Shown here: positions 31,801-43,404 of the stretch, in pieces
Layout of the letters: every line of letters begins with the position of its first letter
How positions within the stretch are numbered: the stretch's first letter is position 1
Assembly: GCA_009617715.1 (NCBI GenBank)
Contig: VTFK01000357.1
Location: forward strand, 248,001-312,000
Direction of reading: 5' to 3'
DNA: 64,000 nt
Source: Plectrocnemia conspersa
Taxonomy: Eukaryota > Arthropoda > Insecta > Trichoptera > Polycentropodidae
Program-made: the position numbers and the translations under genes
The notes under the pieces: model-generated
The model's input: the letters and a program-made list of their open reading frames with translations, nothing else
The model's database searches: none
What the model was told of the DNA's origin: nothing

Positions 31801-34164
31801 TTAAAATTTGTCTCTTAAGCTAGTTTATGACCCGTTGCCGCTATCGGTCTAAAATAAGATAAACGTCTAAAATAAGCTCCATTTAAAAAAACCTCTTAAA
31901 ACTAGCATTCGCTTAGAAAAATAAAGCCAAAAATATAACCACTTTTGAACGACCAAATTCCAAAAAAATTGTATGAAGAAATACCAACGTCCTGAACATT
32001 GGTGGTTTTTAAATTAAAATTAAATTTATACATGCATTTATAAATTTAAAACTTTAAATGCTAGTTTATATATGTCATATTCCTTAAAATTTAAAAAAGT
32101 AAAAATATTCAATAGCTTTTTTCTCATATTTCGTGTAAATATAAGTATTTTATTTATCGTTTCTGTTAAGTATGAGTTGGTCATAGACACAAGAGTGAAA
32201 TTAAAATTAATGTAATGATATATTTATGTATCATTATAGAAACTATCGACTCTTATCGACCATTTTTAACACAGCCTGTGTTACAAAAACGCCGCAAAGA
32301 CACAAGAGCAAACGCATTATGTCTGTGCGAGAAAATCATGTTTATCTTACATAAATAAAATGAGTAACATGAACAAATAATACATCAGTTGTTTTTGTTT
32401 ATTTTGCAGTAATTTTTTACATTATTTTTTATAATGGAAAGTTATTCGGTTAATGTTACTAAAAACACAAAAAGCGCATTTTAAATAAACTAAAAGAATA
32501 GTTATTTAAAATAGCAGGAGTTAAATTAAATTCTCGTATTAATCATGTGGGTAAGAATATTCCTGAAAAAAATAGTGGATTTAAGTAATATTTATATTTA
32601 AATAGTTAAAAATTTAATAATATGAAATATGAGACTAGAAAGTTTAAAATGTTTTTTTAGGTTAAATTTAGGTTAATGCTGCAGTATTTTCTAAAGAGTT
32701 AAGATAAAAGTAATAGATGTTACACAATAATTGCTTATTACTTGATTTTAAATCATTACATACAGCCTGTAGAAACGAAAATATTATGTCAAAAATTAGT
32801 ACAAAATTATTTTAAATACGTGAAAAACACATTCTAACAAAACCCTATGTAAAATATGGTTTTAAGGTATTTTAAAATACAATCTTTGCTCAATTTTTAA
32901 TTAAACATTCATTGAAAGGTAAGGTACTATTTTATATCAATACTATCTTTAGTGTATTTTCAAATACAATCTTTGGACTTTAAATTATTTTTAGTTTTAT
33001 TTTATTCTGATTTGCTTAAAATAATGTAATGGTTTGACTTGCAATTTTTGCTATGTTAATATCTTTATGAAAGGAATTTGAAAAAATTGTGTGATATTTC
33101 CTGAAATTATTTTTTAACAGTTTTAATTTTAAAAATAATTTTGTTTAGGTCTAATTGCGTCATACTAAAATACTTTTCACTGAGTTTTGAACTAAAGTCT
33201 GCTAAGAATGATAAAATCAATAACCACTCCTTGTTTGTTAACTGTGGGTTTATTATCATATCTTTATCATAGAATAAACTTTTTATATTTGTAAATAACT
33301 TTTAAAACCTCATGAGGAATCGATTTCTGCTAAGCCAAGAAACAAAATTTTCTCATCATTATCCTCATTTTCTAATTTAAATATATGTTTTTGAAGGACA
33401 CTGCCTCGCATATAATTCACTATTGAAAAGTAAATTATATTTTACTTAGGATTTTTGTAAAAAGAGTCGTCTTATCTCATTGCGACGCATTTTAGGGACA
33501 CGTGACTTTTTTTTATATAAAATGAATGAATCATAATTATTTATTTCATATAAAAAATAATATTTTATGTTATACTTATTGAACAGAAATAAATTTCAGG
33601 AGCAAACTGTTGCTAGGTTAACATAAAACCAATCCAATCAATAGAAATCAAAACATCTCGTTTGATAGTACGTCAAATAACAAAGTTTTTTAACCTAAAA
33701 TTCTGTATGGTATTGCAGAATTAAAAAGTGAAGTCGTTACGGTATATGTAGATAAATAAGATAACACAGTTATCAAAGAACTTAAAAAAATATGATCTAT
33801 TAACTTACGAACATTTTTACTGGATGTTTGTAATTTTGAAACTTCCTCGCCATTTAGAAAACCGCAATGATTTACAGATTAAGAAACAATAAAAAAATAG
33901 CTACAATTTTGATAGTTTATCACGGTATTAGTGTATTGTAAGGTAATTAAAAATAATAATAATATTGCACTTAAAAGAATCTCTGACAGATAATATCATG
34001 AACGAATAAATAAGTATTTTTCATTCCTAATTTGGTTGCAATGGTTACCAACTAGTTATTTATAATTTAATAATATATACATATGTTTAAATCCTTCCAT
34101 AAATTTTTGAATAAACGATTTATAAAAAAATATCCGTTTATAATATAATATAATTTGCACTCAC
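31801..34164. other. Gene-free A+T-rich stretch
   Basis: No frame or element supported. A small near-duplication, GTATTTTAAAATACAATCTT (about 32867) and GTATTTTCAAATACAATCTT (about 32954), is the only structure seen. Confidence 0.4.
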
Positions 34165-35160
34165 CAAATTTTTCGGCGTCCTTTTTCTGCTTACAACTGT
34201 CACGGACACATTTATTTTAATCATTACACTATATCACTATTTAAATTTATTTTTATTATTTACACTTTTTATCGATTTCAATATTTTTTTATACGTATAA
34301 AAACACTCACAAATTCTGCACATGTATCTTTCCTTATTCCATGTGCAGAACAAACACATTTTCACTTCACATATTTCTCATCACTTTTTATTTTTATTGG
34401 CTGATGGTTTTTAAGCTTCTCCGAAAGCCTTTCTGGTAGATCGACAACACAGGCACGGCAAGATGTGGTAGAAACGAGTGAAATGTCTTCATTTCACTGA
34501 ATTCTGCATCCATTACTCAAACGCAACATCTTTGCTCTTACGATTCAATTTTTGATGGACACTGAACAAAAAAAACAACGCGTATTAAAATAAATAAAAA
34601 ACAAACTCTTTTGTTTATTCTATTGTTTTTCGAAATATTAGATAACTATGTATTATTCGGCGATATATGATATATATAAAATATTATGCGAGTAAAACGC
34701 CATTTTAAAAATTGTCAACATAAACACGGTGCCACTTGTACAGATTCACATTCATCGCCGTGTTTACTAATCTTACTGCATTTCCGGTATGTTTTTTGAA
34801 ATTAAAAATATAACTGATATCTAATTCGCAAACCATTCTATTTAACATTTCATATTTGGTTGATGACTGAATACCCGAAAAGTAAATTTACCTAACAATG
34901 GAATCATTTCCTCATCCAGGGAAAGGTTAAGCTTTGACTTGCAAACATTATTGAATTTGCCTAAAATGTAATTAATTAATAAAAAATGTACTATTCGAAA
35001 TTGTTGCATTTTTAAGAAAATGCATAAAGGTTAAATTTTTCTAAGTAAATTTTTTGACACAGTTTATATTTCAATAAGGTAGACCAGATCTAGAGTCTAG
35101 ACTCTAGAAAAATGCGAAAAATGCATATAATAAAATCTAGTATTATTATATTACATATAC
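34165..35160. other. Moderately GC-richer block with hairpins
   Basis: Two clean hairpins: TCTGCACATG/CATGTGCAGA (about 34315-34349) and AGTGAAATG/CATTTCACT with a 4-base loop (34477-34498). On the minus strand 34224-34165 is an ATG-initiated 20-codon frame ending at TTG|GTGAGTGC. Another minus frame near 34460-34365 reads CRACVVDLPERLSEKL and stops. No function is assigned. Confidence 0.3.
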
Positions 35161-35166
35161 AATTAA

Positions 35167-35730
35167 AATAGACATTCACTGATAAGTGTTCAATGTTTAT
35201 TCGCAACTAAACATTTCGAAGCGCCCCTCACAACTTCACCATTAAATCAGTCCGCAATTAAACCGCAATCGTGTTTTATTTTTGGATCCATTGACTTTAA
35301 TACTCGGCCAGGAAATTTATCTCCCACCCTTGCGGTGAAAAAAAGCGGCGTCAGAAAAGGGCGAATCGTTCTAGAGGGCTGTCGCGTGGGCCAAAGTAAA
35401 ACAAAGCGTAAAACACCTACCAGGGCCGTATTGCTTCCTTCCGGGAAGTGGAGGTGTTTTTCACGTAATTTGAACAGAAACTCTCTGTCCGCGCCTTATC
35501 GAAAGCGCTTATCTCTCGTTCCGATGCCTATTTTTGAGAATGAAGACATTAATCGAGGCGCAATGGTAAAATTGAAGTGGTTTATTACATCGGCGCAGAT
35601 TTATTGCCCGCCGCCGACTAAACAACGGCAACTTCCTTTCGCTTTCTTCTTTATTATTTCGCTACCGATTGTTATGCCTTCAATTTCATTTCGGCGCACA
35701 GTAGGAGTGAATCGATTTCAAAGGTAATAT
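35167..35730. other. GC-richer island, stop-free for 187 codons on the plus strand
   Basis: From 35167 to 35727 one plus frame has no stop, striking in such A+T-rich DNA, but it has no early ATG and its translation (KKSGVRKGRIVLEGCRVGQS; QIYCPPPTKQRQLPF) shows no known domain. TACTCGGCCAG (acceptor-like, ending 35311) and CAAAG|GTAATA (donor-like, about 35722) could bound an exon. The block also holds AACCGCAATC (Runt-type, 35261-35270) and CTTCCGGGAAG (STAT/ETS-type, 35438-35448) inside AACACCT/AGGTGTT arms. It is either an enhancer or an unrecognised exon. Confidence 0.4.
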
Positions 35731-36519
35731 TTTTATTTAGTTTTAGGATCAAATCAAAAATGCACTGACTGTTATTGTCATTCAATTAAAATGTTGATTC
35801 AAAAGAAATAAGCGTGGTCAACCAATAACGCAGAGCTGTTAAGAATACTAAGGGCGAACTCAATATCATGATAATTAGTGAAAAAATATTTTAGAATATT
35901 TAGGGCAGACGTAACTAAAGATGAATCTAATAATCATATATATTTTTATCCATATTTTAATGATTTTATTAAAAATATTCTTTTAAACAATTAGGATAAC
36001 GGCTAGAGTTAATCAACCCTTTAAGGAGTATCGCCGTACATGTACGGCGGTTGATCTTTCAGTGTTTTGAGGTACCCCAGATAGTTATATATTCACATAT
36101 TTAACTATAAAAATAATAAATAAAAAACATATATTTTTTAATTTGATTCAATAATTTTTATAAAAAAAATACCAATAAATAAAAAAATGTGAAATGAATT
36201 ACCACAACAAAAAATATTTTATTATAATTGTATAAAAAATATTGAAAGCCCTTGTGTTGATATAAAAAAATTATAAAAGTCGAATGATGATAATAAATAT
36301 TTAAAATATATTACTGAAAATTATACTAGTAAAGTGTTATATAAATAATAAATTATTAAAACATACTAATACAAACATGAAGTATTTTAAACCAAAACAA
36401 TAAATCGTTGAAAATCACTGCTGTTTTCTATAATTTACTATTAAAAATGCATCATAAAATAATATTAAATAAATAATAACAAAAATAATTATGGAAAAAT
36501 ACATAAAATTAACTCACTC
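35731..36519. other. Gene-free A+T-rich stretch with a perfect palindrome
   Basis: CGCCGTACATGTACGGCG at 36032-36049 is an 18-base perfect palindrome. It lies just after AACCCTTTAAGG and is flanked by TCAACC/GGTTGA. The CCCTTTAAG-plus-palindrome layout recalls piggyBac-type ends, but no second end was found. Confidence 0.45.
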
Positions 36520-36760
36520 TAGGTGTACATATATTATGCCTGCACTACACTCCCTAAATGTTGCCGAACCGAAGTTACAACTGAAGTCGGCTGAGACCTA
36601 CGACTTCGAGTAAGCGACCACACTGTCGCACATTTTATATGCCGTCCGGACGGCGGCTTCTGTCACATACAGCCCGAATATTTGCACGCACGAAATAATC
36701 GCAATTTTTAAATTGTCATATGTGCCAAATAATCGCAATTTTTAAATTGTCATATTAATA
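36520..36760. other. GC-richer block with palindrome and tandem duplication
   Basis: GCCGTCCGGACGGC (36641-36654) is a perfect 14-base palindrome, next to CATATAAAAT on the minus strand (TATA-like). GAAGTCG/CGACTTC form a hairpin near 36578-36602. A 29-base unit containing AATAATCGCAATTTTTAAAT is repeated exactly at 36693-36721 and 36727-36755. It may be a promoter for a minus-strand transcript; no open frame is seen. Confidence 0.4.
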
Positions 36761-36804
36761 AAATTACGCTACTGATAATTATAAAAGTTTGTGTTTGCAC
36801 TCAC

Positions 36805-36951
36805 CAATACAATATCAGTGAAAACTTTTCGGTCGTAAATATTCAATTTACGCAAAATCTTTGTCGGCTTTTGCAAAATGCCATAAGACACAAAAATTAA
36901 ACTATAGAATACGAACACCACATCTGTGACTATCCTAGAATTTGTCGCCAT
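36805..36951 (-). CDS. Candidate first coding exon (49 codons) of a membrane protein
   Basis: On the minus strand the ATG at 36951 opens MATNSRIVTDVVFVFYSLIF, then VSYGILQKPTKILRKLN and IYDRKVFTDIVL. It stops exactly at TTG|GTGAGTGC, a strong 5' splice site in phase 0. Residues 11-26 form one hydrophobic segment followed by a basic stretch (K-x-x-K-x-x-RK), which fits a signal anchor or first transmembrane helix with the basic side in the cytoplasm. TTATATAAA lies about 30-45 bases upstream of the ATG, and TTCTTATTTAG just upstream could instead be a splice acceptor. The protein family is not recognised and later exons were not found. Confidence 0.4.
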
Positions 36952-37162
36952 CGATTCTAAATAAGAATTCGTTATGGTGTGACATTTATATAAACTGATC
37001 TAGGAAAATACATGAGGATATTCGAAACGATTTTTTTAACAAAATCAAGTAGCTCTAATTATTTTTTAATTATTTAATTTTATATGAAGAAAATATAATA
37101 CCGATATCTGTTAGAAGAATATACTATCAAAAATATAATTAATCCCTTTTGATGCTCTAAAA

Positions 37163-37390
37163 CAGGGTTTCCCAAACTTTTTGAGCGACGGAACATAAAA
37201 AAAATTTTGGCGGAACACTTAGCTTATTTTGCTGTACCCAACTTCTAGGTATAAAATCTTGCCTTCATTATGAAAGAATATGTTCATTCTTTTAATTTAT
37301 CAAATTTTTTGTGAAATAAGGCTCCATGGAACACATATTTTGTATTCGCGGAACACCAGTGTTCCGCGGAACATAGTTTGGGAAACCATG
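37163..37390. mobile_element. 228-bp hAT-type MITE with 8-bp target-site duplication
   Basis: Ends CAGGGTTTCCCAAACT and, as reverse complement of the other end, CATGGTTTCCCAAACT are imperfect inverted repeats. CTCTAAAA flanks both sides (37155-37162 and 37391-37398). The subterminal palindrome GTTCCGCGGAAC is at 37361-37372, with GGAACA repeats near both ends. CAGGGTTTCCCAAACT-type termini are common in hAT nonautonomous elements. No coding content. Confidence 0.95.
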
Positions 37391-37398
37391 CTCTAAAA

Positions 37399-39030
37399 TA
37401 TCCAAAGATCTCAGTAAGAGTCTCTTGAAGTCCCTGATAAGCATGTGGTATTAAAACTTGACTACGTGACCACAATGCAGCTCTCGACATGCGTGTTAAC
37501 CATAGGACGCCTACGTGCATACTGAAATTGAAGCGAGTTACTCGTTTTATCTCAGTTTGCGAATAACCATATCCTTATCTCTCTCACTCACGTCACTTAA
37601 CACGCAAGTATCTCACCGCTCGCGCTCGAAAAAGCAGCTCCGACTTCGGACCCTTTGACTCTTGAATTACCTTCACTTTACCTTGAATAACCTTTACTTT
37701 ACCTCCCGTTCTCAGTAATCTCGGACAACTTCCGAGAGATTTTAGAGCGGACAGAACCGAATTTGACCGAAGTAACCCATTATATTCTCCGTCCTTGGCC
37801 AACCTTGACCAACTTCCACAGAGTGTACTGCAGGAATTACAATAAAAACTAATACATTAACTCATAACTTAAAGGGTTTAGTATCATCCTTAGCTGAACA
37901 GTTTTTACTGCCTACAAAATATTTTTTTTAAATTTTTTTATTATGCATTATTTTACGTTAAAAATAAATTAATTTTATTATGTAAAAAAATTATAAAATA
38001 CAATCGCACTGCTAAAACTAATTATGCATAATTTAATCTTTTAATTTGAAAAATCTTATTTTATTTTACTGTGCGGCGTATCAGAATACAAAATCGTTAG
38101 CACATTTGGATAGAAATAAAAAAAATGGTTATCGCGCATCCTTGCGTAAATCAGGGCCACAAATGGTTTCAACATATAAACGTATTAGAGTTGGTATACG
38201 TGTTTTTTATCGAAATCAAATATAACAAAATATTTGCGTTCTATGCACAAAGGTTTAAGGACAAAATAAAAATAGTGTATATATTTTTAGTCTAGAGTCT
38301 TAAAAATTTAAAAGCTCACACTTAATTTTTGCAAAGATATTTTTATTTAAAAAAAAATGTTTAATCATTAATTTATTTTAATTGATTTTGACTGAACATC
38401 AAGGATACTCAAGGTTGTACAGGTTCGACAATGCTACTGCAGTTATTTTAATATAATATTTACAATTATGTATTTGTAACGTAATATATTATTTTGCATA
38501 CTAACATTATTTATTCTGTAATCAAATACTATTTATTAAATTATTTTAAAACGAAAAAAAAACAGCTGCACTGGTACTCTACTATAAATCTAGTAAATAT
38601 TATATGTAGTATTTATAAAAATAAAATAACGATAAATTTTAAACATAAAATAAAAAATAAAATTCACTAAGAAATAAAACTATTAAAAAATAAATTTCTA
38701 CGAAACTAAAAAAAGATGTATTCTTATACTTCTTAAACACTGTCACACAATTTTTTTTTACATAAATGTCTTATGGGGAATTTAAAATAATATTTATATA
38801 AACGAATGGTTATAGTTGCAATAATATTCTTGTCTCTAAAATGATATTGACTTTTTATAATAAAAGTAGGTTTTAAAATTAAAGAAATAAAAAATGGTGA
38901 GAAAGATTCATTGAATTAGTTCACCCGTTTTATATACTGCTAGGAAAAATGTGAGAAAATTTAATACACGAGGTGGTAGGATTCTTTTTGATTAGCATAT
39001 ATAGTTTCTTCATAAAATCGCTAAATCTAC
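37399..39030. other. Gene-free stretch with one GC-richer patch
   Basis: Patch 37540-37830 contains a minus-strand duplication of about 21 bases (GGTAAAGTAAAGGTTATTCAA, slightly varied in the second copy, about 37661-37706). The open frame over it starts only at TTG and is not recognisable. The remainder is A+T-rich with nothing seen. Confidence 0.35.
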
Positions 39031-42000
39031 TTTAGTGATATGGCGTGAAAAAACACACGCGTCATATATTTCACCAATTTCGAATGTTAATTCATAAAAA
39101 AGGGTCAGGTTCTCTCGGTCGTGTTATGGCGTTTGTAACAAGCATAATTATGCTTTATTGCCGTATTAAATTTCAGCATTATTTTCTTCACCCTATGCCC
39201 TGCATATGTATAATAGATGGCAAGGAACAAGTCAATAATGAGTCCGAAATCAACCTCAAATCGCATTAGCATACCTGTAATTTACACAACAACAAATGAC
39301 CGGGCCGACACCTTCGATTCCGTTTTTCGAATAACTTCGCATTCCTCGTGCTTCGTTTCACGGAAGACTTGGTAGAGGGAAATGAACCAAAGATAACTTA
39401 TCTTTTTGCGTAGCATTATACTATATTTGCATCAAAATTGGGGCGATTCGAATTTTGGCTATAAAGTAGCAAAGTTGTGTGTTTGCGGCTCTGTAATCTT
39501 ATACGCGGTTCAAAATTGCATGCGATGTTTGTTTGATATAACAGTCGATTTTGAAAGAGGGTAGTAAATTATATTTTGGCGAAAATGTTTCAGGAAGCGT
39601 GTCATTGAAGATTGTATGGCGTAATTTTTTTTATTAAAATTTATGCAGCTTTTACTAATGAATTTTTTTTTTTTTATTGTATATTTAAAATAGAGAGCAA
39701 TAGAATGCTCATAAAATATCAAAAGCAAGTCAAAGCTGGTGAAGTTTCTATGTAATATAAACTAACGACTAGAATATAAAATGTATGTTACATGGACTAT
39801 AGAGAGACTAACAATATTAATTTTTAATGTTGAGCCAGAGAAAGATGTAGCAAATCCCTAGAAGGAAAAATATAACTAATGCTTATATAATCAATTTGTA
39901 TGTAAGACCACTGTTGAGATTTTTTTTGCTTATAAAAATAATCTATTTGAAGTTTTGATGCTTTAGTCACAAAATTACAGACATGTATTATAATGAGAAG
40001 ATGTATTGGCAAAATAAAATCCTTTCGGGTTTAAAAAGACCCGAGGCACGGATGAAGGTTAAGATATTCTTATTAAAAATGTTTCACTTCCAAGAATAAC
40101 ATGTTTCAATGTATGCATTGAAATGTAAAATGTTTTTTTATGATTTGCATATACTAAGTTTATATTGGTTTTGAAATTGAGGTAGAGGTTTGTAAATCGC
40201 CTATTATGTCTTAACCTAATCCTAGCTTCCTTGTCTGTTACATCCAAGTCATCAATTTGAGGATCAACTATTTAGTTCATATAACCATTAAATAATCAAT
40301 TAAATTCTTTAATAGTATATTTATTTATTATTAAAATCTGACTTTTTTAATAACAGCTTACACAAATTCAAGTTAATATTCTTAATATATATATATTATA
40401 AGTTACTGCAACGTTAAATTATATTTTGTGTTGTACAAAAAGTGTTATTTTATTGAAAAAATACTCTTAACTGATCTTAAACAATTAGGATAATAAACTT
40501 TTAAAAGAACACATTTTTAGGATTATTATTAAAATATATATGCCTATGTTTTTGAGAAAATATAATTGTAAGCAAATATTGTAATATATAAATTATAAAT
40601 ATATTTGGCTGTTTCTTTAACTATTCGATATTGAAAAATTTGTTTAACTTTTATTTAAGTATTAGTTCATATTTGTAGTGGAATATTTGCAAATTTTTAT
40701 TATTATAAAAATTAATAGCTCAAAGCATAATTATGTATTTATTCTCAAGTCTGTGTGTTTTAAAAACGTAAGTTGTCAATTTTTTTTACATTCATTTTTA
40801 TAAATACAAATTCGAGTCTACTGCTGGAGCCTAAGCCCGTAGTCTTTGGGTGACCAGTGTAATATTTGGTGTGTCTGGGGAGCGGAGTATATATTCACTA
40901 GGCAAGGGCAAAGCCCTGACGGCAAGCCTTCTACAAAATTAAGATAACTGCAGATGGTCTTCAAAACCGGAGGGCATAGGTTTTTTGTGAGTGAGGCTAA
41001 AATCGTTATCAGAGGAGATAAGCTATATTATTAGTGGCCTAGCTTTCACGTCCGTGATGTTTTTTACGCTTCATAAGTCATATACTCTGTTAAAGGCACA
41101 GGTATTTTGTCTATGTGACCATCAATTACAATACAATTTAAATGAGTCTGATACACAACTAATTTTAATTATACATAGCAATCGAATTACATTATATATA
41201 CTGTATAGTGTAATTTTTGTTAAATAAAATAATAAATAAACATGAAAATAAAAATTCAAATCAAAGATAAATTACAAAAGTAATTTAGCTCGTCAATGGT
41301 GCCATTATTCAGACAACAGAACCATTGGACTTTTTTCTGCAAAATTAACGTTCGGAATTGACGAAATACGTGCGTATTTTTTACACGTGATCAAAGGTGA
41401 GTGAGTACGTAGTACGTTGTTACATGAATACGTAACGGCCCTACATAAAAGAGTTCACGTATACGACACCGGACCCCAGCGGGTAATCCGAGTTTTTTTT
41501 TAATATATTGGACCTCAACCCACCAGGTACGAGGAATCGCTTTAATTAATATGTTACGTTTGATTTATACTGGGGAGCGATTTTCCGTGGATAGATGTGC
41601 GCCGTATAATATAAATCTATAATATGTGTATATTAAAAAGAACAGATATGAAATATCTACTACATATTAAAAAAAATACTTTTTAATAACATCGTTTTAG
41701 TCTTTCACCTGCTTAATTTTAAACACCCAACGCGTGCAAAGTTCATAATAGCCCAAACTATCTATTTTTTATTTTATTTCTTAAAATGAATCTTCCGTTG
41801 AGTCAGAGCATACTTTAGGTCGATGCGTTACAATTGCATGAACACAATTAACTTCTAAAATGTTTGTATTGAAAATTTCTATTGCAACATTACAAAAGTG
41901 AAAAAAATAACTATTACTCCTTAAGTTGTGAAACACTTGACTCAAACTTATTATTATTAGATATCACTATACACGATTTTATGTGATTAAAATAAGAAAA

Positions 42001-43204
42001 ATTATAAAGAAAAACATATGTTATGATCGATCAAATATATAGTGGTATATTAATTCCGGAAACGATCAAAATTGATAAAAAATTAAGGTCTTTTAGTTAA
42101 TAATCACTGATTTATACTATCATGCTGGTTAAATCATTTACTGACACTATATATATAAAGTATGTCGATTATATATTATTTTATAGGCTTTACTTTAAAT
42201 ACAAAAAATTAGAAATATACACACAAACATTGTTTAAAAATCGTTTTGACATCATTTATTCATTCACTTTGATTTTAAGACACAATCACTTTTACTTGAT
42301 ATATTAATAACATATATTTAATGTTTTTAAAAAATATTAAGTAAAATATCATCAAATTTATTATTTAAGCATATGAATTTGACTTCTAAGAATTGTTAAG
42401 TATAATTTATATATGCCTGTATTTTTCTGCTTCAAAAAATATTGCCTTTAAATTTATATTTATTTTATATATGAAATATAGCATATAAAGTATGATTTAC
42501 AGAAGATTTGTACAAATGTAAATATTCAAGAGTATAATTTATATAAGATAGAAATAATAAATTTTTAGTGCTAAAGGTTTAACCTTTAAAACGATGTTTA
42601 GATAATGAATAATAATGAATTATTCGAAAATAAATATTATTTTGCATATTCATATTTCAAAGTGAAAATGAAATTCTCCCACGAATTTAATTTAACGAAC
42701 AAGATAGAAATTTTATAGTGCTGTTATTATATAATATGTTAATTGAATACATACGTGTATTAACTTAGCAATAATAATTATTAGTATTAGTTTTGATTTT
42801 GATGCAATGTTGACGTTAAGTTAAATATAATAATTAAAATAACTATACAATTTGTTAAACCAAATTAAACAAAATAAGCTAAATATAAGCAAGCTGTTAA
42901 TATTACTGTTTTCATTTTTTTCTTATAATTTGATTCAATATAAAAAAATAAATTCAAAAAATCTGTAAATTTGTGATGTTACCTATCTACTGATTTTTCA
43001 CAAGATTTATTTTTATTAATAATATTTTTCTATGAACAGATTTACTAAACATACACAAAATAAATATAACCTAACCTAAATTTAAAAATAAAAAATACAC
43101 ATTCTTGACATTTTAATAGTGATTTTATTTTGCGACCAGTTGTATATTCAATGAATATAAATCCTATGCGTTTTTAAAATACATTTATTTTATTATTAAA
43201 ATTT
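39031..43204. other. Long gene-free stretch
   Basis: Mostly A+T-rich. G+C-richer patches: 39290-39375; 40820-40990 (TGTCTGGGGAGCGGAG, GGCAAGGGCAAAGCC), of unknown nature; 41320-41580, with clustered TACGT motifs and the palindrome AATACGTGCGTATT. No splice-bounded frame stands out. Confidence 0.3.
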
Positions 43205-43404
43205 TGATTGACTACCACATATTTGGTTTTCTCAGATTTTCCTAATTTTATGGATAAATATTGTATTGAATAGTAAAAATCGAGTCTTGTAAAGGGACAT
43301 TAGAATCGGTAATTATTAAATATTTATAATTCCAATCAATCATCGCATATTGGGTTCTTCTAGATTTTCCTAATCTTACAGATAAAAATCATATTGAATA
43401 AAAA
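43205..43404 (+). repeat. Diverged tandem duplication, period about 129 bases
   Basis: CATATTTGGTTTTCTCAGAT, then TTTCCTAATTTTATGG (43217 onward), recurs as CATATTGGGTTCTTCTAGAT, then TTTCCTAATCTTACAG (43345 onward), both ending ATTGAATA. An unclassified local duplication without coding potential. Confidence 0.7.

Noticed and set aside
37593..37802. 69-codon minus-strand frame with repeated KVKVIQ
   Set aside because: It begins only at TTG, lacks splice signals, and the repeat reflects a 21-base DNA duplication.
40820..40990. Structured G+C-richer segment that looked like an rRNA or small RNA fragment
   Set aside because: I could not match it to a conserved rRNA segment or draw a known RNA fold.
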